A stretch of DNA of 64,000 nucleotides. It comes from Thiorhodovibrio frisius (lineage in GTDB: Bacteria; Pseudomonadota; Gammaproteobacteria; Chromatiales; Chromatiaceae). Location: assembly GCF_033954835.1 (NCBI RefSeq), contig NZ_CP121471.1, positions 310,001 to 374,000 of the forward strand, read 5' to 3'. A model generated the notes under the pieces. It was not told the origin of the DNA, ran no database searches, and saw only the letters and a program-made list of their open reading frames with translations. Shown piece by piece: positions 8,750-20,877 of the stretch. The position numbers and the translations under genes were made by a program. Each line of letters starts with the position of its first letter. The first letter of the stretch is position 1.

Positions 8750-10651
8750 TTAATCCTCGTCGATCTGATCTACCGACTGGTCAGGCGTGCCAGTCGCCGG
8801 CTCGGCCGGCCTGACCCGCTTTTTCAACAGGTAGCTGTCGATGATCTGACGCGCAATGGGCGCAGCGGTCGAGCTGCCGTGGCGACCGTTCTCCACGATC
8901 ACAGCCACCGCGATCTGCGGCGCCTCAACCGGCGCGAATGCAATAAAAAGCGCATGATCGCGCATGCGCTCAGCGACTTGCGCCTCGTTGTAGCGCTCGT
9001 TCTGCCCGATGGTGAAGACCTGTGCGGTCCCGGTCTTACCGGCGATACGGAAGTTCGGGCTGCGGATGCGCCGGGCCGTGCCACGCGCCCCTTCCACGAC
9101 CTGTGCCATGGCATCGACCATCCCCTCCCACTTGGCCTCGCTATCGACCGCGATGCGATGGCTGACCGGCGCGGTTGGCTGCAGAATGCCAGAGCCCGGT
9201 TCACGCACCGCCCGCACCATGCGCGGCTGGAAGTAAGTGCCATGATTGGCCATGGCTGCGGTCGCGGCGGCGAGTTGCAGCGGTGTAACCAGAAAGGCCC
9301 CTTGGCCGATACCAACGATCAGCGTCTCGCCGGGATACCAGGGCCGACCACGCACGCGCTCCTTCCATTCGGGCGTCGGCAGCAAGCCGCCGAGTTCGTC
9401 GGCAAAGTCGATGCCGGTCTTGGAGCCGAAGCCGAAATCGGCAAGGAAGCGATCGAGCCGTTCGATGCCCATGTCGTGCGCGAGACGGTAGAAATACACA
9501 TCGCAGGACTGCACCACGGCATCCTTCACCGTCAGGGTGCCATGACCGCCGCGACGCCAGCAGCGATAGCGATGACCGTGCCCCGGGAGCTGAAAAGAGC
9601 CACCGCAGTATTTGCCATCGCTAAAACTGATGGAACCCGCTGCCAACCCGCCAAGCCCGATGAAGGGCTTGATGGTCGAAGCTGGCGGATACTGACCGCG
9701 CACCGCCCGGTTGTAAAGGGGCTTGTCGATAGAGTCGCGCAGCGCGGCATAGTCCTCGACGCTGATTCCATCGACAAACAGATTAGCGTCGAAGCCAGGT
9801 GTGCTGGCCATCGCCAGCACACCGCCGGTGTTGGGATCAATGGCCACCACCGCGCCCCGCTTTCCAGCCATGGTCGCCATGGCATCGCGCTGCAGGTCGA
9901 TATCGAGAAACAGCACCAAGTCATCCCCAGATGTTGGCAGTTGTTCCTCCAATGTGCGCAGCACCCGACCGCGCGCATTCACCTCAACCTGCTGGTAACC
10001 AACGCTTCCGTGCAGGCTGTCCTCATAGGCTTTCTCAAGACCAACCTTACCGATATGGCTGGAGCCAGCGTAGGCCGAGGTGTCGATTCGCTGCATCTCT
10101 TCTTCGTTGATGCGCCCAACATAGCCAAGCACATGCGCAGTATCGAACGAGAAGGGATAATGGCGCAGCAACTCCGCGTGTATCTGCACACCCGGAAAGC
10201 GATGCCCCTGCACAGCGAACCGCGCACGCTCGACATCGTTCAGGTCCAGTCGGATCGGCACCCCGTCGAAACGGCGGTGCTGACGGCGCAAACGTTCGAA
10301 GCGTTGGCGATCCAGATCGCTGATCGGGATGATCTCACTCAGTTCGGCGATGGTATCCGCAAGGTTATCGACTCGGCCAGGAATGATCTGCAGCGAGTAG
10401 GACGGGACATTATCGGCAAGCAGCACCCCATTTCGGTCGTAGATCAGCCCGCGCATCGGCGGCAAAGGTTCCACTCGAACGCGATTATCCTCGGACAGCG
10501 TGCGGAAATGGTCGTTGTTGTAAACCTGCAAATACACCAGCCGCGCCACGACGGTGGCAAGGCAGACTACCACCAGTACGCCGGCCAGAATGATGCGGCC
10601 GGTGAAAATGCGCGCACCACTGCGTGGCTTATTGAACGATGAATCGACCAT
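8750..10651 (-). CDS. mrdA: Penicillin-binding protein 2, elongasome transpeptidase
   Basis: 633 residues. One N-terminal membrane anchor (residues about 20-45) is followed by the pedestal domain (about 60-220) and the transpeptidase domain. Active-site motifs: STIK (PPASTIKPF, serine near 324), the SxN-type SCD (VVQSCDVYFYRLA) and KTG (IAGKTGTAQVF). It cross-links strands made by RodA. It lies directly downstream of mreD and upstream of rodA, completing the Rod complex in one transcriptional direction. Confidence 0.97.
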   Translation of the reverse strand: MVDSSFNKPRSGARIFTGRIILAGVLVVVCLATVVARLVYLQVYNNDHFRTLSEDNRVRVEPLPPMRGLIYDRNGVLLADNVPSYSLQIIPGRVDNLADTIAELSEIIPISDLDRQRFERLRRQHRRFDGVPIRLDLNDVERARFAVQGHRFPGVQIHAELLRHYPFSFDTAHVLGYVGRINEEEMQRIDTSAYAGSSHIGKVGLEKAYEDSLHGSVGYQQVEVNARGRVLRTLEEQLPTSGDDLVLFLDIDLQRDAMATMAGKRGAVVAIDPNTGGVLAMASTPGFDANLFVDGISVEDYAALRDSIDKPLYNRAVRGQYPPASTIKPFIGLGGLAAGSISFSDGKYCGGSFQLPGHGHRYRCWRRGGHGTLTVKDAVVQSCDVYFYRLAHDMGIERLDRFLADFGFGSKTGIDFADELGGLLPTPEWKERVRGRPWYPGETLIVGIGQGAFLVTPLQLAAATAAMANHGTYFQPRMVRAVREPGSGILQPTAPVSHRIAVDSEAKWEGMVDAMAQVVEGARGTARRIRSPNFRIAGKTGTAQVFTIGQNERYNEAQVAERMRDHALFIAFAPVEAPQIAVAVIVENGRHGSSTAAPIARQIIDSYLLKKRVRPAEPATGTPDQSVDQIDED

Positions 10652-10660
10652 GCGCTCAGG

Positions 10661-11143
10661 CTAAGCCAGATCCAGACGCCGAACAAGACCTCGCAGCGCG
10701 GCGGCAAACCAGGGCCACAGCAGCATGCTGACAAAGGTGGTGGTCCAGTAGGACAGAGAGGGTGTTGGCTGGTTGGTGGCACTCAGCACCCAGAGCGATA
10801 GCAGGCGCTCCACGGTCAGAATCAGCCAGATCGACACTGCCTGTTGCCAGGCGCGAAAAAGCGCGATGCGCTGCTCGAGTTCAACGGTGAGATACCCCAT
10901 AACCGAGAAGCTCAGTGCGTGCTGGCCCAAGAGAGACCCGGTCACAACGTCCATCATCAGGCCGGCAAAAAAGGCCCAGAAGACACCGACCCGATCAGGC
11001 AAGGTGGTGATCCAGAATATCACCGTCATCGCCGTCCACTGCGGGCGATAATCAACGGCCCAGTCGGGCATGTGCACAATGCTCAGAAACCCGGCCGCGC
11101 CAAGGGTCAGCACAATCACCCACGGGGTTCGGCCAGCCAGCAT
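10661..11143 (-). CDS. mreD: Rod shape-determining membrane protein MreD
   Basis: 160 residues, hydrophobic, with about five membrane segments. MreD is poorly conserved; the call rests on size, hydropathy (for example VFWAFFAGLMMDVVTGSLLGQHALSFSVM, where the loop around FAGLMMDV..G.LLG is the family's best-kept part) and its exact place between mreC (3-base gap) and mrdA (9-base gap). Confidence 0.92.
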   Translation of the reverse strand: MLAGRTPWVIVLTLGAAGFLSIVHMPDWAVDYRPQWTAMTVIFWITTLPDRVGVFWAFFAGLMMDVVTGSLLGQHALSFSVMGYLTVELEQRIALFRAWQQAVSIWLILTVERLLSLWVLSATNQPTPSLSYWTTTFVSMLLWPWFAAALRGLVRRLDLA

Positions 11144-11146
11144 GGC

Positions 11147-12043
11147 TCAGGGCTCCAGATTCGAGTTGATCGCGGCAGCATGCTCGCCATCTGTTTTGGT
11201 CATAGCCCCGCTTTCCATCAGTTTCGGCAATGACCAGACCAGCAGAACCTCATGGCTACGATCAAGTCGCGCCGTGGGTTCCGCGCTCACGGTGGCAAAC
11301 CGCTTGCCGGGCTCGATGCGCACCTCGGTCACCCGCGCGACAGGATACCCAGGGGGGTAGGTGCCACCAAGTCCGGATGTTACCAGCAGATCGCCCACCC
11401 GCACGTCGGCCTTTTTGGGCACGTGCAGCAGGTTGAGCTGATCCACCAGTCCAGACCCGATAGCAATCGACCTCAGCCCGTTGCGGTTGATTTTAACCGG
11501 CAGCGAGTGGCGGGCATCGGTAATCAGCAGCACCGTGGAAGTCAGAGGGTTGGTGCGCACCACCTGCCCCATGACCGCATTGGCATCCAGTACCGGCTGG
11601 CCAACAAAGACCCCGGACAGCGCGCCTTTGTCGACCAATACCTGCTGGCGGTAAGGGTCCAGGTCCACCTCCAGCAGTTCGGCAATCAGCACCCGTTCGC
11701 CCACCTTGAACGCCGAGCCGAGCAGATTACGCAGCCGTTCGTTCTCCGATTCAAGGGACGCGAACCGCTGCAACCGCGCGCGCAGGGACAGGTTCTCCCG
11801 ATGCAGGCGGTCGTTCTCGGCTCGCAACTCCATGTTGCTTACCACCTGGTTTTCCACATCGCGCGCGATGCGCGCTGGCAAGGCAGCAAGAAAATGCAGC
11901 GGATAGACGGTGACGGCCAAGCTGGAGCGCAGGACATCGAGCTGGCGATAATGCAGATCGGCAATAATGAGGGCGAACGCCAGCGCCAGCGCAATCACCA
12001 TGCGCACGGCAGCAGAGGGTCCATGGTTGAACAGAGGCTTCAT
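11147..12043 (-). CDS. mreC: Rod shape-determining protein MreC
   Basis: 298 residues: a short cytoplasmic start, a membrane segment at about 15-32 (VIALALAFALIIADL), a coiled coil at about 65-105 (ELRAENDRLHRENLSLRARL) and two beta domains with LLVTSGLGGTYPPGYPVA, a family signature. MreC links MreB filaments and PBP2 in the periplasm and activates PBP2. The C-terminal tail after about residue 280 is polar and variable. Confidence 0.96.
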   Translation of the reverse strand: MKPLFNHGPSAAVRMVIALALAFALIIADLHYRQLDVLRSSLAVTVYPLHFLAALPARIARDVENQVVSNMELRAENDRLHRENLSLRARLQRFASLESENERLRNLLGSAFKVGERVLIAELLEVDLDPYRQQVLVDKGALSGVFVGQPVLDANAVMGQVVRTNPLTSTVLLITDARHSLPVKINRNGLRSIAIGSGLVDQLNLLHVPKKADVRVGDLLVTSGLGGTYPPGYPVARVTEVRIEPGKRFATVSAEPTARLDRSHEVLLVWSLPKLMESGAMTKTDGEHAAAINSNLEP

Positions 12044-12134
12044 GCCAAGTTTGCAGAAGATTGCCCGATCTGGATCAATCGACCGAAATCAGAGGGTTAG
12101 CGCGGGTGTGAATTCCGATCAATGCGCCACCGAC

Positions 12135-13342
<1,208 letters not shown>

Positions 13343-13365
13343 TTCCGCGCGGACTGCCGCACGCC

Positions 13366-13383
13366 AGATTAGGTGCCTAATCT
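13366..13383. promoter_or_regulatory. Perfect 18-base palindrome, possible operator
   Basis: AGATTAGGTGCCTAATCT is a perfect inverted repeat with no spacer mismatch. It lies in the divergent mreB/gatC region, 185 bases from mreB and about 300 from gatC. It could be an operator for a dimeric regulator; there is no poly-U tract to support a terminator. The binding protein is unknown. Confidence 0.45.
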
Positions 13384-13686
13384 AGCAATCTCGGGCCTCC
13401 TCGGCAAGACACCCAGTGGTAACAGCTTGGCAAGTTCAGCGATTTCCGCGCCAACATGCCGGGCAATCCGACTGCGCACAGCAGCAAATGCGCAAAATCC
13501 CGAGCAAAATCGCCAGGCGCTTTTTCGGGCCAATTCCAAGGCGAGCCTTCTTGTGGTAGCTTGCCACTCGCTGCCGCAGGCAGGACTTTTGCCAAGCTTA
13601 ATCCCAAACGCGCCTTGCCGCGCGCTGTTTCGACTCCGCCGCGCATCCTGCTTTTCAGGATCGCACCTGATCCGGGTCCAGGAACC
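13384..13686. other. Intergenic region upstream of gatC
   Basis: No convincing gene on either strand: open frames here have unlikely residue composition and no family signal. It must carry the gatC promoter, but no strong -35/-10 pair could be picked. Confidence 0.5.
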
Positions 13687-13968
13687 ATGCAATCATCCGA
13701 CGTCGCGCAAATCGCCAATCTTGCCAAACTCGCCGCCGATGCCAGCGAACTCGATCAATATGCCAGCGAGTTGACCGACATCTTCGCCATGGTCGCGGAC
13801 ATGAACGCCTGCGACACCAGCGCGATCGAGCCACTCGCACACCCACTCGAACTCACTCAGCGTCTGCGCCCGGATGATGCCACCGAGCCGGACAGGCGCG
13901 AACTCTTCCAGAGTATCGCGCCCATGACTAAAGATGGCTTTTATCTGGTACCCCGGGTCATCGAGTAG
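13687..13968 (+). CDS. gatC: Asp-tRNA(Asn)/Glu-tRNA(Gln) amidotransferase subunit C
   Basis: 93 residues, the usual size. The family pattern is present: an N-terminal helix with IANLAKLAADASELDQYASEL, DIFAMVADMNACDTS and the C-terminal RELFQSIAPMTKDGFYLVPR. GatC is the small bridging subunit that stabilises GatA and GatB. The frame is open further upstream (to 13456), but similarity begins at ATG 13687. It is first in gatCAB. Confidence 0.94.
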   Translation: MQSSDVAQIANLAKLAADASELDQYASELTDIFAMVADMNACDTSAIEPLAHPLELTQRLRPDDATEPDRRELFQSIAPMTKDGFYLVPRVIE

Positions 13969-14128
13969 ACATGTCTGCGACTCCGGGGCAGGGCGGGGAC
14001 CTGCCTCGCCAAACTCTCTGCCCAGCCCCTCCGCCCAGACCATTGTCCAGCGGAACATCCGTTCCGGCTCCGATTGACCCAGCCCCTCAGCCCAGTTTTT
14101 TGACCGCCAGCATTAGGACTGCAGCACC

Positions 14129-15595
14129 ATGATCGACCAGACGCTCGGCGAGCCCATTGCCGAATTGGCCGCGCGCCTGCGCCGCCGCGAGTTCTCCAGC
14201 CGCGAACTGACTGCGGAGTTTCTCGCGCGCATCGAGCGCCATGAGCCCTTGCTGAACAGCTTTATCACGGTCACGCCCGAAACCGCCCTGGCCGCCGCCG
14301 ATGCTGCCGATCAGCAATTGGCGCGTGACGCAGGCGGCCCACTCACCGGTGTCCCGATTGCGCATAAGGACATCTTCTGCACCAAGGGCGTGCGCACCAG
14401 TTGCGCATCGCGCATGTTGAACGATTTCATCGCCCCTTACAACGCAACTGTTGTCAACCGACTGCAAGACGCCGGCGCGATCAGCCTTGGCAAAACCAAC
14501 ATGGACGAGTTCGCCATGGGCTCGTCTAACGAAACCAGTTGGTACGGTCCGGTGAAAAACCCTTGGGACCCGACCCGCGTGCCCGGCGGCTCCTCCGGCG
14601 GCTCGGCGGCTGCAGTGGCAGCTGGCCTGTGCATGGCGGCCACTGGTACCGACACCGGCGGCTCCATTCGCCAGCCAGCGGCCTTCTGCGGCCTGACCGG
14701 CATCAAGCCCACCTACGGGCGTTGCTCGCGCTGGGGTATGATCGCTTTCGCCTCCAGTCTGGATCAGGCTGGCGTGCTGGCGCGCAACGCCGCCGATGCC
14801 GCGCTTATCCTGCGGGCCATGGCCGGGTTCGACCCCTATGACTCAACCAGCGCCGATGAGCCGGTGCCTGACTACCAGGCCGATCTCAATGCCCCCCTGC
14901 AAGGACTGCGCATCGGCCTGCCCAAGGAGTTCATGAACCCGGAACTCGACACGCGCATCGCCGCAGCAGTCGAGGACGCCATCAAGCTGTTGCGCCAGCA
15001 GGGCGCGCAACTCAAGGAGATCAGCCTGCCCAATAGCGCGCTCTCGGTGCCGGCCTATTATGTGGTCGCGCCGGCGGAATGCTCGTCCAACTTGGCGCGC
15101 TTCGATGGTGTACGCTACGGCCACCGCGCGGCCGATCCTGCCGATCTCGACGACCTCTATAAACGCAGTCGCGGCGAAGGTTTTGGCCCCGAGGTCAAGC
15201 GGCGGATCATGATCGGCACCTATGTCCTCTCCGCCGGCTACTACGATGCCTATTATCGCAAGGCCCAGCAGATTCGTCGCCTGATCAAGCAAGACTTTCA
15301 GCGTGCCTTCGCCGAGGTGGATGTCATCCTCGGCCCGACCGCACCCACCACGGCCTTTGCCCTTGGCGCCAAGACCGCCGATCCGGTGGCCATGTATTTA
15401 AACGACATCTACACCATTTCGGCCAATCTGGCCGGTCTGCCGGGCATGTCGGTGCCTATCGCGCCTGTGGGCGGCCTGCCGGTCGGCTTGCAGCTGATTG
15501 GCGACTATTTCGCCGAAGCCCGCCTGTTGAATGTCGCCCACCAGTTGCAGCAGGTGAGCGACTGGCATCTGGCGCGACCAGAGCAAGCGCATTAG
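14129..15595 (+). CDS. gatA: Asp-tRNA(Asn)/Glu-tRNA(Gln) amidotransferase subunit A
   Basis: 488 residues. Amidase signature: the Lys of [13 protein letters not shown], then [14 protein letters not shown] and [13 protein letters not shown], the Ser-cisSer-Lys triad. GatA releases ammonia from glutamine and passes it through a channel to GatB, which amidates misacylated tRNA. A 160-base gap separates it from gatC, larger than usual, with no sign of another gene. Confidence 0.97.
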   Translation: MIDQTLGEPIAELAARLRRREFSSRELTAEFLARIERHEPLLNSFITVTPETALAAADAADQQLARDAGGPLTGVPIAHKDIFCTKGVRTSCASRMLNDFIAPYNATVVNRLQDAGAISLGKTNMDEFAMGSSNETSWYGPVKNPWDPTRVPGGSSGGSAAAVAAGLCMAATGTDTGGSIRQPAAFCGLTGIKPTYGRCSRWGMIAFASSLDQAGVLARNAADAALILRAMAGFDPYDSTSADEPVPDYQADLNAPLQGLRIGLPKEFMNPELDTRIAAAVEDAIKLLRQQGAQLKEISLPNSALSVPAYYVVAPAECSSNLARFDGVRYGHRAADPADLDDLYKRSRGEGFGPEVKRRIMIGTYVLSAGYYDAYYRKAQQIRRLIKQDFQRAFAEVDVILGPTAPTTAFALGAKTADPVAMYLNDIYTISANLAGLPGMSVPIAPVGGLPVGLQLIGDYFAEARLLNVAHQLQQVSDWHLARPEQAH

Positions 15596-15660
15596 AACCC
15601 ACCGGTAAGAGCGACTGCATCGCGCATTGACCTTTTCCGACATTGAGGAAGACAGCGAAC

Positions 15661-17115
<1,455 letters not shown>

Positions 17116-17166
17116 GGTTCATGGTCCCGACCACCCAGGGTAATGAATCCGTGTGATTCACAGTAA
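17116..17166. repeat. Hairpin repeat, variant 2, directly after gatB
   Basis: One copy of the variant that starts GGTTCATGGTCCCGACCACC and ends GTGTGATTCACAGTAA. The dyad GGTTCAT / ATGAATCC can form a stem. It lies in the 64-base gap between the convergent gatB and FIST genes and may serve as a bidirectional terminator; there is no U tract. Confidence 0.85.
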
Positions 17167-17179
17167 AGGCGTCGCGCCC

Positions 17180-18301
17180 TCAGCCAGTGAATAGCGTCAA
17201 GACCCCGGTGTATCCGTACATCCGATCCTGAAAAATTTCCCCATTGGCGAAAAAGCCCACCAGCGGCACCTCGCCGAGGTGCTCCTGAATCAACTTCAGC
17301 TCCTCGGCGTCCTCGCCAAACAGACTGGCACCGCGCCCCAGACAGGAGACGTAAATCCCGCCGCTCGGGGGTTGTTTCAGGCGCCCTTTCAGATGTCGCA
17401 GCATGCGCACCATGTCCTCACGAGCGCTGTCGAGATCGCGGCGGCAGAACATGAGGTCCTGCCCATGCTCAACCAGTTCGGCGATGGCCAGCAGGCGCTT
17501 GTTGGTGTCAATGCCGATCAGATTGCGCACCAGATAATCGCCGGTGTCGCTGCCGCGAATCGGCAGCCCGGCGAAAATCAATCCGCCCACCTGATTGAGA
17601 TCGCGCGCCAGCTCGGCGCCAATGTCTTCACGGAACACATCCAAGGCCGGGCGACCGTCAAGCTGCACAATCACATTGCGCTGCGCTTCGGTGATGCGCC
17701 GCTGCGGCCCAATGGGCGTGCAGCCCTGGCTCAGTCCGGTCTGAACTGCCACGGCATCACTCAGTAGAACACCAGAGAGCCCGCCACCGCAGGGTTCATC
17801 GGCAATCAGACGCGTTTCCTTGCCGGCCGTGGCGCTAGAGAGCCCCCCCACCAGAAAGCCGGTTGCCGTGCGCGCGGCCAGTTGCTCGATCAGTGCCTTC
17901 GTCTGTCCGTTGCCGGGATCTGCATGCACCAGCGCGGTGTAGGGCAGCTGATTACCCAGCCAAGACTTCTGTTCGGCATCAAAAGCCTTAAGGTCGCTCA
18001 CAATCGGTGGAAACACGCGAAATGCATCCGTCGGCAGATCGGCCACCATAGCGGCCAGCGCCGGGCGCTCGTAGGACTCAACCCCGGTCGCGCAGATGCC
18101 ACCGGCGACGGCCCCGCACCAGTGCTCAACCTTGGTGGCCAGGCGCAGGGCGTCTAGAACCTCATCAAGGTTCGGGCTGAGCGGCTCGGTCACATAGACA
18201 AAACCAAGATTGCCTGTGGCCCCGCGCAACTCGGCTGCGGCTTGGGCGAGGATCTGGCGCCAGTCCTCGCCGCTGACATGGGTATGGCGGAATGGGGTCA
18301 T
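17180..18301 (-). CDS. FIST domain (FIST_N/FIST_C) sensory protein
   Basis: 373 residues. FIST proteins bind small ligands, probably amino acids, and are often part of or next to signalling systems. Visible features: EHWCGAVAGGICATGVESYE early, then GLSQGCTPIGPQRRITEAQRN and the C-terminal FIST_C stretch SGGIYVSCLGRGASLFGEDAEEL with PLVGFFANGEIF. No other signalling domain is fused. The start at ATG 18301 is preceded by a strong AAGGAGA site; the longer frame overlapping parE is rejected. It follows parE by 34 bases in the same direction. Confidence 0.85.
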   Translation of the reverse strand: MTPFRHTHVSGEDWRQILAQAAAELRGATGNLGFVYVTEPLSPNLDEVLDALRLATKVEHWCGAVAGGICATGVESYERPALAAMVADLPTDAFRVFPPIVSDLKAFDAEQKSWLGNQLPYTALVHADPGNGQTKALIEQLAARTATGFLVGGLSSATAGKETRLIADEPCGGGLSGVLLSDAVAVQTGLSQGCTPIGPQRRITEAQRNVIVQLDGRPALDVFREDIGAELARDLNQVGGLIFAGLPIRGSDTGDYLVRNLIGIDTNKRLLAIAELVEHGQDLMFCRRDLDSAREDMVRMLRHLKGRLKQPPSGGIYVSCLGRGASLFGEDAEELKLIQEHLGEVPLVGFFANGEIFQDRMYGYTGVLTLFTG

Positions 18302-18335
18302 CGGGCTCTCCTTTTGCGGTGGGCCGGGCGCCTGC

Positions 18336-20225
18336 TCAGATCTCGGCCAGATCGCCCTTTTGTTGCAACCAGGCGCGACGGTCAGCGGCGCGTTTTTTTG
18401 CAAGCAGCATGTCCATCAGATGCTCGCCCTGTTCCGGGTCTTCAACCGTGAGCTGCACCAGGCGCCGGGTATCCGGGTCGATGGTGGTCTCGCGCAACTG
18501 GCGCGGATTCATCTCGCCCAGGCCCTTAAAGCGCTGCACGCTGATCTTGCCCTTGAGCTTCTCGGCGGCGATACGATCAAGCACCCCCTGTTTTTCGCTG
18601 TTGTCCAGGGCATAAAACACCTGCTTGCCGATATCGATACGATACAGCGGCGGCATCGCCACATAAACATGACCACCGGTCACCAGGCTGGGAAAATGCT
18701 TGAGAAAAAGAGCGCACAACAAGGTGGCGATATGCGCGCCATCGGAGTCCGCATCGGCCAAAATGCAGATCTTGCCAAAGCGCAGGCGCGAGAGATCCTC
18801 ACTGCCCGGATCAACCCCAACTGCCACGGCAATATCATGCACCTCCTGGGAGGCCAGCACATCGGCCGGGTCCACCTCCCAAGTGTTCAGGATTTTGCCA
18901 CGCAGCGGCATGATGGCCTGAAATTCCCGATCTCGCGCCTGCTTGGCGGAGCCGCCAGCCGAGTCGCCCTCCACCAAAAACAGCTCACTGCGGGTCGGGT
19001 CGGTGGAGGTGCAGTCAGCCAACTTGCCGGGTAGGGCCGGCCCCTGGGTGACCTTTTTTCGTGCCACCTTGCGCCCGGCGCGCAGGCGCGTCTGGGCGGC
19101 AGTAATCACCAGTTCGGCGATGCGCTCGGCATCGGCGACATGCTGGTTGAGCCACAGGCTGAAAGAGTCCTTGACCACGCCAGAGACGAAAGCTGCTGAT
19201 TCGCGCGAAGACAGCCGTTCTTTGGTCTGCCCGGAGAACTGCGGATTGAGCAGCTTGACCGATAAGATGTAGCTGACCCGTCCCCAGACATCCTCGGGTG
19301 CCAGGCGCACCCCGCGCGGCAGCAGATTGCGGAACTCGCAGAACTCGCGCAAGGCTTCGGTCAAACCGGTGCGCAAGCCATTCACATGCGTACCACCCTG
19401 CACGGTCGGGATCAGGTTCACATAGCTCTCGGTGATCAAATCACCCTGCTCCGGCAGCCAGGCCAGCGCCCAGCTGGCCGATTCAGCGGCGCTTTCCATC
19501 TCACCGAAAAAGGGCGCATCGGGCAGCATGGGCGAGTCACCGAGCGCCTGGCTGAGATAGTCCAACAGACCATCCTGATAGCACCAGGTCTCCTGCTCGC
19601 CACTGGCCTCGTCAGCAAAGGACACCTCGAGCCCTGGGCAGAGCACCGCCTTGGCCCGGAGCAAATGCTTCAAGGAGCGCACGCTAATTTTGGTGGTGTC
19701 GAAATACCGCGCCTCGGGAGAAAACCGCAGTCGGGTGCCGGTATCCCGGGGCTTGACGGGCCCCGTCTCGGTCAACTCCGAGACCTTCTCGCCCTGCTCG
19801 AAGGCGATGTGGTACTCCTTACCATCGCGCTTGACCCAGGCATCGAGCCGCCTTGAGAGCGCATTGACCACGGACACACCCACACCATGCAGACCACCGC
19901 TGAAGCGATAGCTGCCGGAGGAGAACTTCCCGCCGGCGTGCAGCTTGGTCAGAATCACCTCAATGCCGGGCAGTTTCATCTGCGGATGCTGGTCGACCGG
20001 CATCCCACGCCCATCGTCGTCGACCTGAACCGAGCCATCGGCGAACAGCTCCACCGCGATGCGGCGCGCATGTCCGGCAATCGCCTCGTCGACACTGTTG
20101 TCAACAACCTCCTGAACAAGATGATTTGGGCCTGCTGTATCTGTGTACATCCCCGGTCGTTTGCGCACCGGGTCGAGGCCACTCAAAACCTCGATGGCTG
20201 AGGCGTCATAGCCGCCGTTGGTCAC
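18336..20225 (-). CDS. parE: DNA topoisomerase IV subunit B
   Basis: 629 residues, the ParE rather than the GyrB (about 800) length. GHKL ATPase: SAIEVLSGLDPVRKRPGMYT, then VDDDGRGMPVDQHP and SGGLHGVGVSVVNALS. The TOPRIM part has LVEGDSAGGSAKQARDREFQ, PLRGKILNTWEVD and DADSDGAHIATLL. With ParC it unlinks daughter chromosomes. parC is not in the window. Confidence 0.97.
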   Translation of the reverse strand: MTNGGYDASAIEVLSGLDPVRKRPGMYTDTAGPNHLVQEVVDNSVDEAIAGHARRIAVELFADGSVQVDDDGRGMPVDQHPQMKLPGIEVILTKLHAGGKFSSGSYRFSGGLHGVGVSVVNALSRRLDAWVKRDGKEYHIAFEQGEKVSELTETGPVKPRDTGTRLRFSPEARYFDTTKISVRSLKHLLRAKAVLCPGLEVSFADEASGEQETWCYQDGLLDYLSQALGDSPMLPDAPFFGEMESAAESASWALAWLPEQGDLITESYVNLIPTVQGGTHVNGLRTGLTEALREFCEFRNLLPRGVRLAPEDVWGRVSYILSVKLLNPQFSGQTKERLSSRESAAFVSGVVKDSFSLWLNQHVADAERIAELVITAAQTRLRAGRKVARKKVTQGPALPGKLADCTSTDPTRSELFLVEGDSAGGSAKQARDREFQAIMPLRGKILNTWEVDPADVLASQEVHDIAVAVGVDPGSEDLSRLRFGKICILADADSDGAHIATLLCALFLKHFPSLVTGGHVYVAMPPLYRIDIGKQVFYALDNSEKQGVLDRIAAEKLKGKISVQRFKGLGEMNPRQLRETTIDPDTRRLVQLTVEDPEQGEHLMDMLLAKKRAADRRAWLQQKGDLAEI

Positions 20226-20383
20226 TGCTGAAACTCCTTAGATTCAATCCAGGGTCGGGTCAGGCACCTGGCGCTGGCTGGCTGCCAGATACCACCGCCC
20301 GAATCGATTGACCGCAAAACCGCTGTAAGCTACCGTAGTGCGCTTAAAAGTCAAAATAACAATCCAGCGGAAGACCACAACGT

Positions 20384-20791
20384 TTGGCCAAAACTGAGAA
20401 AACATCCACTGCCGCCACCCAGACCGAAGCGCCTGCTGCGTCCTCAATCGACGCCGATGCGCCGCCTGACCAGAGCCCTGACCAGAGCTCTATTAGGAGC
20501 CCTGATACCAGCGCACCGAGCAGCCAAGACGCAAGCACGGGCGAGGCTAACGCGGATCCGGCCCGCTTCGAACAATCCCTGGCGGAGCTTGAAGCGCTGG
20601 TGGACCGCCTTGAGCAGGGCGATCTCTCGCTTGAGGAATCCCTTGCCACCTTCGAGCGCGGCGTGCATCTCAGCCGCAGTTGCCAACAGGCGCTCGACAC
20701 CGCCGAGCAGCGCGTGCGTATTCTGACCGATACGTCAAACGAGGCTGCATCCGAATCCTCGGCCAAGCCGATACCCTTTGAGCCCCGATGA
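20384..20791 (+). CDS. xseB: Exodeoxyribonuclease VII small subunit
   Basis: 135 residues from a TTG start; the conserved XseB part is about residues 60-115: [52 protein letters not shown]. The first 55 residues are a low-complexity Ala/Ser/Asp/Pro extension, unusual for a family of about 80 residues, so translation could begin at a later non-ATG codon. XseB partners XseA in degrading single-stranded DNA. xseB-ispA is a classical pair; dxs, often next, is missing. Confidence 0.9.
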   Translation: MAKTEKTSTAATQTEAPAASSIDADAPPDQSPDQSSIRSPDTSAPSSQDASTGEANADPARFEQSLAELEALVDRLEQGDLSLEESLATFERGVHLSRSCQQALDTAEQRVRILTDTSNEAASESSAKPIPFEPR

Positions 20792-20877
20792 TCCGGCCCT
20801 GAGGTGCTGGGGGTTGAGGGAACAAAGACACACAGGCGGCGACCGCAAACCACGACAGAGACCAAGACATTCCGACA

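Noticed and set aside
8879-10642. 587-residue open frame antisense to PBP2
   Set aside because: It is a GC-bias shadow: PBP2 motifs are on the other strand, and the frame has no family signal.
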